DNA of 64,000 bases from Vitis vinifera (GCF_030704535.1 NC_081808.1:19218501-19282500), one strand, 5' to 3'; counted from the stretch's first letter, positions 48,165-60,210 are shown. Program-made: numbers and translations. Notes: generated by a model from the sequence alone, not told the origin.

Positions 48165-49250
48165 GATTTCAGCCAATCTTATCCATGTTTGATTCTTTGA
48201 TTTCAGTCAATCTTATCCATGTTTGATTGCAGCTTGGACGTCTGGTTGCAGAGGGGACATCATAAACCCTAAACCTATCATGCTTTGCCTATTTCATGCG
48301 GAAAGATCTATCAAATGTAGCTTCTACTTTTCCTTTCTTGTCAGGTATTGGCCTATTGTGCGATTCTTTACGCATGTTCTGCATAAGCTTTTTTTTTTTT
48401 TGAAAAAAAAAAAGAATAATATAATATGTAGATGAATAATTTTTACTGTTTATACCATGTTTTCCCAACTTTATATAATCATTTCTATAAATTAATACCA
48501 TAATTTCTTGGGTCAAATAACTACTGCCTATGAATTAAAAAACCTTAAAAATATATTTCACAACTAAAAAATTGATTTCAATAATAGAAAATAGGGTGTT
48601 TTTGAAAAGTTGTTTGATTGCAGCTTGGACATCTGGTTGCATTGGGGACGTCATAAACCCTAAACCTATCACGGCGTGCCTATTTCATGCGGAAAGATCT
48701 ATCAAATGTAGGTTTTACTTTTCCTTTCTTGTTAGCTATTGTGCAATTCTTTACACATGTTCTATATAAGGCTATAAGCTTTCTTTTTAGAAAAAAAAAT
48801 AATAATATAATATGTAGATGAATAATTTTTACTGTTTATACAATGTTTTCACAACTTTATATAATCATTTCTATAAATTAATATCATAATTTCTTGGGTC
48901 AAATAACTACCGCCTATGAATTAAAAAAAACTAAAAAATATATTTGATAACAAAAAAACTGATTTTAAGAATATAAAATATGGTATTTTTAGAGAAGTTG
49001 TTTGATTGCAACTTGGACATATGGGGGAGATCATAAACCCTAAACCTATCATTATGTGCCTATTTCATGTGGAAATATCTATCAAATGTAGCCTTTATTT
49101 TTCATTTTTTGTCTACTATTGTGCAATTCTTTAGACATGTTCTACTTAATCTTTCTTTTTAGAAAAAAAAGGAATAATATAATATGTAGATAAATAATTT
49201 TTACTGTTTATACAATGTTTTCACAACTTTATATAATCATTTTTATAAAT
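48165..49250 (+). repeat. Three-copy tandem array, ~390-bp unit
   Basis: Units start with GTTTGATTGCAGCTTGGAC at 48221, 48612 (offset 391) and about 49000 (offset 388, with one change). Each contains CATAAACCCTAAACCTATCA, CCTATTTCATG, an A/T homopolymer block, and TATAATATGTAGAT. The third unit stops at about 49250 after ~250 bases. A separate ~36-bp duplication (CAATCTTATCCATGTTTGAT, twice) precedes unit 1 at about 48165-48227. Confidence 0.92.
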
Positions 49251-49641
49251 TATACATACTCCTTCATGGTCCTTTAGATTTAAGAGATGATTAATCACTC
49301 ATAATAGTGAAAATCACTTTCAAATACCATGCTTAGTCACCAAGAAATTGTAGAAAAATTCAACAGAGAAGAATAAAAGCTCCTCCCTTAAAAACTCAAA
49401 GCATACAAATGATTAAAAAAATTCCTTAAATACTAGTCAAAAGTATATGTGCTTCTCATTTGTCCATGAATGTGGCATAAGGAAGTGAAGTTCTAGAAAG
49501 ATTTCAAAATTTGGCTTAAGATTCAAGTGACAAACATTTTGGCCCCTACACGGTGTAAACCTTGCATCAAGCACTTTTCCCATGTGACTTGGTGCAATTT
49601 TGCCCAAAAACTTGTGTAGAAGGACCAATTTGACAAGTTTC
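49251..49641. other. Left flank of copia element C
   Basis: Non-coding, nothing recognised. The last five bases (GTTTC, 49637-49641) are the left target duplication. Confidence 0.55.
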
Positions 49642-50016
49642 TGTTAGCTGAACATGTTCACCACGTCATCCAACAGTTCATGATGTGGTCCAGCACTTTG
49701 ACCACGTCCTTCACCATCCCTCTTCCGCTGTAGTTAAGGAGCATGTTCCAGCAACTGCTCATGCATGGTCGCAAGAGCAACGTGGTATGATGGAAGCCAC
49801 GGTTATAAAGATATGAAAAATGGTCCCGAACTCGTTTTCTACATTTTTATCTTAAAAAAAAACACCATTTAAAAAATGAGATCAGAGTTTGGAAATCTGG
49901 GTTTTTGAAACCGACTACAATGGCTAGAGGTAAGTAGACTATTCTTAGTCTTTTCAGTTTTGATTCATGTTGCAAATCCATTGGAATCAAATATAGCATG
50001 TAAAACTTCATTCACA
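49642..50016 (+). repeat. Left LTR of copia element C (375 bp)
   Basis: It begins TGTTAGCTGAACATGTTC and ends AAAACTTCATTCACA just before the primer site. It is the same length as the right copy at 57873-58247. Confidence 0.93.
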
Positions 50017-50018
50017 TT

Positions 50019-50030
50019 TGGTATCAGAGC
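50019..50030 (+). other. Primer-binding site of element C (tRNA-iMet type)
   Basis: TGGTATCAGAGC lies two bases after the LTR end, identical to the primer site of element B. Confidence 0.93.
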
Positions 50031-50181
50031 TTGTAAATCTTGCCTCTGCTTTGTATTGTTTCGGAATGAAAAATCTTATTTTATGATCTCTTGATAATTA
50101 TTTAAACGATTGCTATTGGAGATCCATATATAGTTGGCATCATTCATTCATAAAAAAAGGCCATTACAAGCGTTCAAAAGA

Positions 50182-50560
50182 CCCCATTTCAAGCTCCATA
50201 CTAGCCCCGTTCAGGCACCACTTGCAGCGCCATTAGAAATGCATTTTTTAGGCTGCAACCAGCCCCATTTCAGGTGTCATACCAGCCCCGTTCAGGCACC
50301 ACTTGCAGCACCATTGGAAGTGCATTTTTTGGGCTGCAACCAGCCCCATTTCAGGCGCCATACCAACCCCGTTCAGGCACCACTTGCAGCGCCATTGGAA
50401 GTGCATTTTTTGGGCTGCAACTAGCGCCATTTCAGGCGCCATACCAGCCCCATTAAGGCACCGCTTGCAGAGCAATTGGAAGTGCCATTTTTTGGGCTGC
50501 AACCAGTGCCATTTCAGGCGTCATACCAGCGTCGTTTTAGGCGTCTTTTCGCGCTGGCGA
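50182..50560 (+). repeat. 81-bp tandem repeat, about 4.6 copies, in the element C leader
   Basis: Units start at 50182, 50263, 50344, 50425 and 50507 (spacing 81, 81, 81, 82) with text such as CCCCATTTCAGGCGCCATAC, CCGTTCAGGCACCACTTGCA and TTTTTTGGGCTGCAACCAG. Because 81 is a multiple of three, open frames run through it on both strands and give 27-residue peptide repeats (for example HTSPVQAPLAAPLEVHFLGC). The last unit is partial and diverges after about 50545. Confidence 0.93.
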
Positions 50561-51699
50561 GAGGCGCCCTTTGGGAGAGCCGTTCAAGCGCTATTCGCAG
50601 CGGCTGGAAGTCACCAGTGAAACCTTACTTGTTGGTGATGCTGGTAGCCAGATGGCACCCATGAGGCTTTTTATGCCTCTAATGCAAGCGGTTTCATGGC
50701 TTGAACTGCATCCGGCAATGGTGCAGTCCACGTGGATGGCGGCAAGAACGTTGTTGCAGGTGTTGAAAAAGTCCATAGGGTGGCAAGAAAAATTAAATGT
50801 TGGGCCATGAGGGGGAAGTCAAAGCCCAATTTGCTATAGAAATAAGGGAAGCAAAGGCCCATTGGGCCCATTAGGTTCAAAGCATGGGCAGTGGCCCATT
50901 TTGCAAAAATAAAAGGCATTAAATTGGGTCATGTATAAATGTAAAAAATTGGGCCAGTTTAAGCCCTTTTTGGCCTGATTTGAATTTTTATTTTAATTTT
51001 ATTGGGCATAGAATTGATTTATTTGTATTTAGGCACTCATTCATAATCTGAAACCTTTAAAATTATTATTTTAAAATTATCATGTAAAATTTATACATGC
51101 AAAATAAATAATTATACACTGCTTTATATGGTTGTAGCCTAAATTAAAACTGTAGCTTTTAATGCATGCAATTGTTGCCTAAAATTTAGTTAGATATATT
51201 AAAATTATATCATATAGTTTTAATGTCTAGTGAATCCATATGATTTTTTAAATTATTAAGAAATAGCCACAACATCCTTAATTATATAAAAATTATATAT
51301 TAAGTAAATAAGGATCACATTATGGACATTAATTGTAATTAACTATATAAATATGATGATTTTACCCCACAGGGTTTTCATTATGTTTATATAATTAATT
51401 AAGATAAAATATTAAAATTAATTTTTCATAATTTACCCACAGGAGTTAGGAAGAATTAATTTAATAGGTTTATCATAAATATTATAAACAGAAAATATCA
51501 AACTATATTTATAATAAATTTCATAATTCAATAAAATAGTTTGATAAAGTCTATCATAAATATAATTAATCTGATTGAATTAAAGATTTAGCCCATAGAC
51601 AATTTTTAATAAAATTAGATTAAATTTTAAGCATGTTCTACATTGGTAAAACATGAATTTATATTAAAGCCTCAAAATTTTTTAATAAGCTTGTAATCC
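50561..51699 (+). other. Remaining leader of element C
   Basis: Untranslated leader between the tandem repeat and gag. 50571-50810 is GC-richer and open for 79 codons (SETLLVGDAGSQMAPM, VQSTWMAARTLLQVLKK) but matches no family I know. The rest is very AT-rich. Confidence 0.55.
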
Positions 51700-52480
51700 T
51701 TTTATACAGTTTTATCTAGCATATCTGATATTCGTTGTGAGGTTCCCGAACTTAGAGAAGATAACTTTAAGATATGGAATGAGAGAATTCTTCTTCAATT
51801 AGGGTGCATGGACATAGACTATGCCATAAGAAAAAACGAACCACATAAGATCACTGATACTAGCACACCTGAATAAATATTGTTGTACAAACGTTGCGAG
51901 AAATCTAATCGGCTAAGCGTGATGTACATTAAGACGAAAATTAGTGCTAGTATACGTGGTTCGATTGAGCAACATGAGAATGTCCGCGAATTGCTCAAGG
52001 CTATTGATGAGCAATTCGTCACTTCAGACAAAGCCTTGGCAAGCACCCTGATTATGAAGTTCACATCCCTAAAGTTCACTGGTATAAGAGGTGTACGCGA
52101 ACACATCATGGAGATGAGGGACATAGTGGCTCAATTGAAGAAGCTCGAGGTAGAAATGTCTGAATCCTTCTTGGTGCATTTTATCCTTAACACTCTTCCG
52201 CCTCAGTATGGACCTTTCAAAATCTCTTACAACACACATAAGGATAAGTGGTCTATCAATGAATTGATGACCATGTGTGTTCAAGAGGAATAAAGGTTAT
52301 TGATGGAACATGGAGAAAGTGTCATGTTGGTGACGCAAAGGAAATGAAAGAAAGGAAAATCTCAAGCCAGTTAGAAAGGGAAGCAACAAATTCCTCCCAA
52401 ATCTGACACTAAGAAAGACGAAAAGTGTTTTTTTCTGTAAAAAGAAAGGACACGTGAAGAAAAAATGTCTGAAATTTCAT
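51700..52480 (+). pseudogene. Decayed gag of copia element C
   Basis: This is a UBN2_2-type gag. LREDNFKIWNERILLQLGCM, then a stop near 51874, then SLKFTGIRGVREHIMEMRD and ESFLVHFILNTLPPQYGPF are typical of the family. A stop at 52291 and a frameshift precede the CCHC knuckle (CFFCKKKGHVKKKC), which is visible only if one T of the TTTTTTT run near 52428 is ignored. It is non-functional. Confidence 0.88.
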
Positions 52481-53464
52481 AAATGGCTTGAGAAGAAAGG
52501 TAACCCTACCTCATTTGTTTGTTATGAATCTAATATGGTTAATGTAAATACCAACACATGGTGCATTGATTCTGGATCTACAATCCACATTTCAAATTCC
52601 TTGCAGGGTATGCAAAACCTAAGGAAGCCAGTGACAAGTGAGCAATTCATCTTATCCGGAAACAAGATGGGTTCGCATGTGGAAGCAATAGGGACATGTT
52701 ATTTAACTTTAAATGGTGGTTTTGTTTTAGAATTGAAAAAGACCTTTTATGTACCAAGTTTCTCACGAAACTTGATTTCAGTTTCTAGACTTGTACCGTT
52801 TGGATATTCCTTTCATTTTTCAGAAACATATTTCAGTTTGATTTATAAATCTGATTGTGTTGGGAATGGTATTTTGTCTGATGGTCTTTATTGCATATTC
52901 TTACAAAATGATACCATTCATAATTCATTACATGTCCAAACTGGCATTAAAAGATGTGTTGTTAATGAGGATTCCTCTATATTATGGCATCGGAGATTAG
53001 GTCATATCTCCATAGATAGAATCAAAAGATTGGTGAATGATGGGGTACTTAATACTTTAAATTTTACTAACTTTGAAACTTGTGTGGACTGCATTAAAGG
53101 AAAACAGACCAACAAGTCAAAGAGAGGTGCTACTAGGAGTTTTGCCATACTAGAGATCATACATACTGATATATGTAGTCTTGACATGGACTTTCATGAT
53201 CAGAAATACTTCATCTCTTTCATAGATGATTTCTCACGATACATGTATCTCTACATACTTCATAACAAAAATGAAGTTTTAGAAGCCTTTAAAGTTTTCA
53301 AGGCAGAAGTAGAGAAACAATGTGGTAAACAAATTAAGATCGTGAGATCAGATAGAAGTGGAGAATATTATGGTAGATACTTGGAAGATGGACAATCACC
53401 TGGGCCATTTGCTAAGTTTCTTCAAGAACATGGGATTGTTGCCCAATACACCATGTCTGGTTCT
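52454..53464 (+). pseudogene. Protease and integrase (N-terminal part) of element C
   Basis: An open frame with protease motif WCIDSGSTIHIS, integrase zinc finger (LWHRRLGHIS, CVDCIKGKQ), and the first catalytic residues of the integrase core (IIHTDICS, FIDDFSRYMYLYIL, IVRSDRSGEYYG). Coding stops at 53464 where the solo LTR is inserted, within MSGS. The frame continues on the other side at 55259. Confidence 0.93.
53460..53464 (+). repeat. Left target duplication of the nested solo LTR (GTTCT)
   Basis: GTTCT before the LTR compares with ATTCT at 55254-55258 after it, one mismatch. Removing the insert restores the copia integrase frame. Confidence 0.75.
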
Positions 53465-55253
53465 TGACCGAAATTCTCTATTGTACCAAAATACTTAGCC
53501 TTTTTACGTAGTAACTCTGGTTAAGAAAAAAAACTAGAGAAAGAGTCACTACGACTTTTGTAGTATTCCGAGTATCGTTCTCAAGGACTGGCTTATGAAA
53601 ATTGTCAATACTAGAATAAATGAATTGTTTTTGTTTAAATCCTTAAATGAAAAAACATGTGAATAATGTGAAACTAAGTAAAAGAAATTGAATTAATAAA
53701 AAAAAATGAATATTGATTTTAAATTCAATTGATTCAAGTTTGGGGTTTTCTACAATCCAACCTAGGGTATAGAAATTAGAGAAAACAAGAGTATTTTAAG
53801 TAATATGATCTTAGGATTTTAGGATCTTTGGCCGTTCGCGATCAAGTTGAGTTCTATAACTCAAGATTGCATCCAAAACCTGATTTTTCCTTTTTAAAAC
53901 AGATTCCTAAAACCATCAAATGAATGAGATTGATTATCAATTTAAGATTTGGCTTTTTAACCCTTCCTACTCCTTATAGCTTTGTTTAGGGGCAAATAAC
54001 GGTAGAGAAGACGAGGATAACTAATGATCAAGAATTACCAAGAATCACTAGTATCAAGTAATAACCTATTGTATCATTCCCTAAACGAACTCACAAGGAT
54101 AGGATAAAAATTGATAAATTGTCACCCAACCAATAATTAATCTCATTGTTATAGTAATTTACCCATTGTCCCTATAGGTTTCCTAGCCCTTAGGTTTTCA
54201 TGCTTCAAGCCCCAAGTTGGCTCTTAGCCTCTCATGGGGGTGATGTCACATTCACAATCCATAATAGGGTAAAAATCCATAATTTGAATCAAAAGAAACT
54301 AAAAACAATATATTCAATAGAGAAGAAAAAGAAAACAAACCAAAGTTCTCGTCTTTTTCCACCTTCAATGTCAAACTCTCCAGAAAAAAAATCCAAGATC
54401 CGAAAAACCTAGAATTGAGAGAGTTTATATAATATCCTCAATTACCTAACATGTGACACACTCTCATTGGCCACTTATTACAAAATAATTTCCTAAAAAT
54501 GATTAAAAAATAATAAAATGGTGATTTCTAGTCGTGTGGGGTCCACCTAGGGCAGATGGAGTGCTTTAGATGCAATTCCCGAGGTAGAGGAGGCGAAACA
54601 TCAAAGTGGCAGTGGGTGAATTCGAAATTGGTGTCATTTCGAAGTGGATTTCGAATTCATAAGTTGAATTTCGAAATCATTTCAAAATGACCCTCCAGCT
54701 TAGTGCAGTTGTCTTCAAATGGTCATACTTCATTTCAGCTTCGATTTGCAAACCATTTGAAGCGTTGAACTTTTGACTTCCCGAGCTTCGAAACGATATA
54801 TAGTATGTATATAATCGACTCCAGAAAGTGCTCCAAATTTGTCCTAAAAGTCAGAGTATATAATGTCATCAGATTTTTGAGTTCTAAATTTCCATGCAGC
54901 TCAATCTTGCTTCATGCCTCATTTCCCATGCTTTCTTGCCTTCTTTCTTACTCTATAATGGTCATTTAGCATCCTCCAACCTCATGATATCCTTGTTTTG
55001 CCTTTCCTTAGGTTCAATGAGTCTTGATTCACTTATTTCCTCATTTAGCCCTTTCTTGATCTTTCAAAATCTAAAGTCATTCAATTTGCACAATTTTCTT
55101 CCCTTGAACCTGAGATAAATCTCCAAAGTATAGATTAAACTCATGGTTAGGGCCTTAGCATTGATTTAGGTCAAGTTTGGTGATTTGAATGTCCTTTGGT
55201 GCATAAATCATATCGAATATGTGCCATTATAGCACATATTTTGGCTCCAATCA
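53465..55253. mobile_element. Solo LTR (1,789 bp) inside element C integrase
   Basis: It starts TGACCGAAATTCTC and ends GGCTCCAATCA, with the TG...CA ends of an LTR. It has a 5-bp imperfect target duplication and contains no pol domain. GTAGTATTCCGAGTATCG near 53560 is a block common in plant gypsy-type LTRs, so the parent was probably a gypsy element; the orientation is uncertain. The simplest origin is unequal recombination between the LTRs of a full element. Confidence 0.75.
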
Positions 55254-55258
55254 ATTCT

Positions 55259-57583
55259 CCAGACCAAAATGGTGTAGCAGAAAGAAGAAATCGAACTTTA
55301 TTGGACATGGTGAGGAGTATGCTTAGCAGCTCAAAACTTCCTAAATTCTTGTGGACTGAAACACTAAAGACAGTAGTGTATATATTAAACCGAGTTCCAA
55401 TCAAGGTTGTCCCAAAGACGCCATTTGAGTTATTGAAAGATTGGAAACCGAGTTTGTGACATATGCGCGTTTGGGGATGCTCGTCTGAAGTGAGAATTTA
55501 TAATCCACAAGAGAAGAAACTAGACCCAAGGACTATTAGTGGGTATTTCATTGGATATGCTGAAAAGTCTAAGGGGTACAAATTTTACTGTCCATCTCAC
55601 AACACTAGGATTGTGGAATCGAGAAATGCTAAATTTCTTAAATATGACTTGGTCAGTGGGAGCGATCAATTTAGAAACATAGTTTCTGATATTGATCATA
55701 CAGAGTCTCAACCTTCCACTTCAAGTGATAGATTGTTTATTGTTCATAACACCCCTCAAGTACAATCGGGTGTAGAACAAACAATCGCTGAAGTTCAATC
55801 AATCGTTGAAGTTCCACAAGCTGTTGACAACATTCTAGTAGATCAAGTTGATCAGGAGTTGCCTGACACTGAACAACAAGTTGAACCTCATACTTTCTTA
55901 GAAGATATTGGTGCAACCTTAAGAAGGTCTACTCGAACTAAGAGGTCAACAATTCCTAATGATTATGTAGTGTATCTACAGGAATGTGACTACAATATAG
56001 GAGCCAAAAATGATCCCGAATTTTTTTTACAAGCCATGAGTTGTAAAGAATCAGAATTGTGGTACAATGCCATGAAGGATGAGATGAGTTCCATGAAGTG
56101 CAACGATGTTTGGGACCTTGTTGAGTTGCTTAATGGTGCAAAAACCATTGGTTGTAAATGGGTTTTTAAGACAAAGAAAGACTCATTAGACAACATTGAG
56201 AGATACAAGGTCAGACTTGTTGCAAAGGGGTTCACTCAGAAAGAAGGAATCGATTACACGGAAACTTTTTCTCTTGTATCTAAGAAAGATTCCTTGCGTA
56301 TTATATTGGCATTAGTAGCCCACTTTGATTTGGAATTGCAACAAATGGATGTGAAAACAACATTTCTTAATGGAGAGCTAGAGGAGGAGGTTTACATGAA
56401 ACAACCTGAAGGATTCCCCTCTAGTGATGGTGAGCAATTGGTTTGTAAGCTTAAGAAATCCATATACAGTTTAAAACAAGCATCTCGCAAATGGTATTTA
56501 AAATTCCATAACATAAATTCTTCATTTGGTTTTGAAGAAAATGTTATGGATCAATGCATATACCTTAAGGTCAGTGGGAGTAAAATTTGTTTTCTTGTTT
56601 TATACATGGATGACATCTTACTTGCAACCAATGATAAGGGTTTTCTTTATGAGGTGAAACAATTCCTCTCTAAAAATTTCAACATGAAGGATATGGGTGA
56701 GGCATCTTATGTCATTGGCATTAAGATCCATAGAGACAGATTTCAAGGTATCTTAGGTTTGTCTCAAGAAACCTATATCAATAAAGTTTTAGAGAGATTT
56801 TGGATGAAGAATTGTTCACTTAGTGTTTCTCCTATAGTGAAGAGTAATAGGTTCAATCTGGACCAATGCCCAAAAAACGATCTTGAAAGGGAACAAATGA
56901 AAAACATTCCATATGCTTCTGCAGTCGGAAGTCTGATGTATGCTCAGGTCTGCACAAGGCCTGACATTGCATTTGCTGTTGGAATGTTAGGACGATATCA
57001 GAGTAACCCGGGTAAGGACCACTGGAAAGCTGCAAAGAAAGTGATGAGATATCTTCAAGGAACCAAAGATTACAAGCTTATGTACAGACGGACAAGCAAT
57101 TTAGAGGTTGTTGGCTACTCAGATTCAGACTTTGCTGGCTGTGTTGATTCACGTAAATCAACATCTGGATACATTTTTATATTGGCCGGTGGAGCTATAT
57201 CTTGGAGGAGCGTTAAGCAGACCATGACTGCTACTTCTACTATGGAAGCTGAGTTCATATCTTGTTTTGAGACTACTTCACATGGTGTATGGCTTACGAG
57301 TTTCATTTTCGGGCTTAGAGTTATGGATTCAATATCTAGGTCATTGAGTATATATTGCGACAATTCAGTTGTAGTCTTTATGGCGAAGAATAATAAAACT
57401 GGAAGTCGAAGCAAGCACATCGACATTAAGTATCTAGCCATAAGTGAACGTGTTAAAGAAAAGAAAGTGGTTATTGAGCACATTAGCACTGAATTGATGA
57501 TAGTTGATCCTTTGACTAAGGGCATGCCACCGTTGAAATTCAAGGATCATGTAGTGAACATGGGACTTAGTTCTCTTATGTAG
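55259..57583 (+). pseudogene. Integrase end, RT and RNase H of element C
   Basis: It resumes with [18 protein letters not shown], the expected continuation of copia integrase. A single TGA at 55457-55459 (probably from CGA) breaks the frame, after which 706 codons stay open: integrase C-terminus (MRVWGCSSEVRIY), a variable acidic linker, RT (CKWVFKTKKDS, RLVAKGFTQKEGIDYTE, LQQMDVKTTFLNGELEEEVY, catalytic LYMDDILLA) and RNase H (GYSDSDFAGCVDSRKSTSGY, then SKHIDIKYLAI). The stop is TAG at 57581. Apart from the solo LTR, this TGA and the gag lesions, pol is well preserved for an element of this LTR divergence. Confidence 0.94.
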
Positions 57584-57860
57584 TTTCTATTGTACAAACT
57601 TTTATTATAATGTTTTCTCATATTGATGTGCACTTTTATTTAATTTTGAGAAAATTCAACTTCATTGGACCAAGAATGAACATAGGGTTTATTCATTAAG
57701 TAATATTGCCACATAAAGTATAATGTTAAGAAATGAGTACACTATAATACATGGAAGGTAACACTCGTTAAATAAAGGACTTATCGCCATGATTCATGTA
57801 TTTGTTACTTAATGGGATAATTGATGGATTGAGATAGGACATTAGGTTAAAGGTGTGGAC

Positions 57861-57872
57861 CAAGTGGGAGAA
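57861..57872 (+). other. Polypurine tract of element C
   Basis: CAAGTGGGAGAA abuts the right LTR start at 57873, the usual copia arrangement. Confidence 0.88.
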
Positions 57873-58247
57873 TGTTAGCTGAACACGTTCGCCACATCGT
57901 CCAACACTTCATGATGTGGTCCAGCACTTTGACCACGTCCTCCACCATCTCTCTTCCGCTGCGGTTAAAGAGCACATTTCAGCAACTGCTCATGCATGGT
58001 GGCAAGAGCAACGTGGTATGATGGAAGCCACAATTATAAAGATATGAAAAATGGTCCTAAACTCGTTTTCTACATTTTTATCTTCAGAAAAAACACCATC
58101 TAAAAAAGGAGATCAGAGTTTGGAAATCTGGGTTTTTGAAACCGACAACAATGGCTGGAGGTAAGTAGACTTTTCTTAGTCTTTTCAGTTTTAATTCATG
58201 TTGCAAATCCATTGGAATCAAATATAGCATGTAAAACTTCAGTCACA
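57873..58247 (+). repeat. Right LTR of copia element C (375 bp)
   Basis: It begins TGTTAGCTGAACACGTTC and ends AAAACTTCAGTCACA. It aligns end to end with the left LTR without a length change, with about 27 substitutions. Confidence 0.93.
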
Positions 58248-58252
58248 ATTTC

Positions 58253-58743
58253 TACAACCAATTATGTCTATGTTTTGCTCATAGTTTAACAAGTAATAGC
58301 TCAATACTAATGTTTAGCGTAAGCCACCTAGTGGGTGCAATTCATTCCATTTGGGTGCTTTTATCCAGCCTCATGCATACTAAAAATGTCCACATGTCGT
58401 CAAAAAAATCTTGGGACACTTTTTAATCAACTACTTCCCTCAAAACTTCCCTTTGAGAGGGTTTCATTGTTAGAATTGTCCAAGTACCTTTTTATCTTTT
58501 CTATTCTCTTTTCAATTAATCCACCTTTACACTCATTTTTAACCTTCAAATTTTATTAGATGCCTCCCCTGACTCTTTAGGACTTGAAAGCACATTAGTC
58601 CAATGAAAGGAGCTTAGCATATATTCAAGCAAGCAAAGCGGCCAAACACTCCATTGTTAGCTTAAAACTCTCAGTTTATCCTCCATCATAAAGCATAATT
58701 GATAGTTAATCAATTAGATGTGGAATAGTAGCTAAAACTCCAA
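58253..58743. other. Right flank of element C, non-coding
   Basis: No gene or repeat is recognised. Confidence 0.5.
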
Positions 58744-59098
58744 GGCTCTATTTGGAAAGTATTTTCGAAAACACTTTAAGAAAACAGTTTTTGAAAATAA
58801 TTTTTATTATTCTTTAATGTTTTGTAAAATAATAATCTATCTGAGAACTAAAATGCTTTTTACCTATTTTTTATATTTTTAAATATGTTTTAAAAATAAT
58901 TTTTTATCTGTAATACTTTATTTTTAATTATTCTTTATGTTTAAATAATTATTTTTAAAAATAACTCACAAAAAAAGTGAAAACAATTGCAATGTTAATT
59001 GAAAATATTATATTTTCTGTTTTCTTCTTATCAAACATGTTGTTTTGTTTTTTTATTGTAAAGAATAAAAAACTATTTTTGGTTACCAAACATAACCT
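58744..59098. mobile_element. MITE-like element
   Basis: The left end GGCTCTATTTGGAAAGTATT and the complement of the right end (GGTTATGTTTGGTAACCAAA) are imperfect inverted repeats of the GTTTGG type common in plant MITEs. The ~355-bp interior is AT-rich and non-coding. No target duplication is certain. Confidence 0.5.
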
Positions 59099-60210
59099 AA
59101 TTTTCCAATTTTAGTATAAGCCACTAGAAAAATTAACAACCATGAATTACGTAGTGTTCCACCCCATATCAAGAAAAGATGGAAGTAAAGAGGAGTTTGA
59201 ATTTAAAACTCTATTCAACTATATTAGAACCTTTGACTCATTTTAAAAAAAGGTTACATTTGTGCATTCGTATTTAAAGCCAATAAATTATTTTTATATA
59301 TTATTCTAAACAAAAATTAAGATTTAAGGTGAGGTAAAATTTTACCATTTTCCCCATTGAAAATATCACAACGTCTATTTAGTTATATAAAATCTTGTCA
59401 TTTCCATGGATGAAAATATCCGTGGAGATAGAAATGATTTTTGAGGAAAAATTTCCACTTGTTTTGGATTATTTCCTAATATATAGGGATTATTTTTGGA
59501 TAAATTCCGATACTCCCTCGAATCTTATGGACTAGGTTAATCCACCTTTAATGGTATAAATCCTAAAAACATATATGTAAATCTCTCTTTCTTTCATTTT
59601 AAAAAATAATTAAATATAGATACTTTTTCAACAAATTCATACAAAATGCAAAATATTAAAATAAAATTTTAATAAATAATTTGAATGTTATATTCAAATT
59701 CTATTTTGTTGTTAAAAATATAAAAATCATTATAAATTTTTTTATTGAATTTTTCTTTATATCTTTTGTATATTAATTAAATATATAAAAAATGAAATTT
59801 TACAATTAAATTTAAAATAAAATCATACATATATCATCATTTGTTTATCATAAATTACATTTAAATTATCATAATTTTTTTTATCAGAAATATATCTGTA
59901 AAATCTTATTATCGCTATTTCCATAAAACCTAATATTTTCACCTTTGTCATTTAAATATTTCCCCATATATTTGTAAAATCTAATTCTCCATATTTCCAT
60001 AAAAACCAATATTTTCATCTTCTTGGTCATCTCATACTAGCACCTCACTTAGCTTACATGTAAAAAAAAAAAAAAAAATATGGTAATCAAGGAAGCTTTC
60101 TTGCTAAAGATTTTCTACTTTCTTAAATTGCACTTTGACTTGCTTCATTGAAAATTTGGGGGTTACTTAAATTTCGGTATATGAGATAATGTAGTACTTT
60201 TGAACTTATA
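59099..60210. other. Intergenic, AT-rich
   Basis: There is a repeated block CCATAAAACCTAATATTTTC at about 59922 and a similar one near 59997, and an A tract near 60062. No gene is recognised. Confidence 0.45.

Larger units (their letters stand above)
49642..58247 (+). mobile_element. Copia element C, complete with LTRs but decayed
   Basis: A Ty1/copia element of 8,606 bp including a nested 1,789-bp solo LTR. It has 375-bp LTRs (TGTTAGCTGAACA...CACA), a tRNA-iMet primer site, a ~1.7-kb leader with tandem repeats, gag, and one pol frame. Target duplications are GTTTC (49637-49641) and ATTTC (58248-58252), one mismatch. The LTRs differ at about 27 of 375 positions by eye, so this is an old insertion compared with the Athila element. 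Confidence 0.93.

Noticed and set aside
48165..49250. Tandem array considered as CRISPR-like or rDNA spacer
   Set aside because: Units are ~390 bp and contiguous without spacers, and there is no rRNA sequence nearby. An ordinary tandem duplication explains it.
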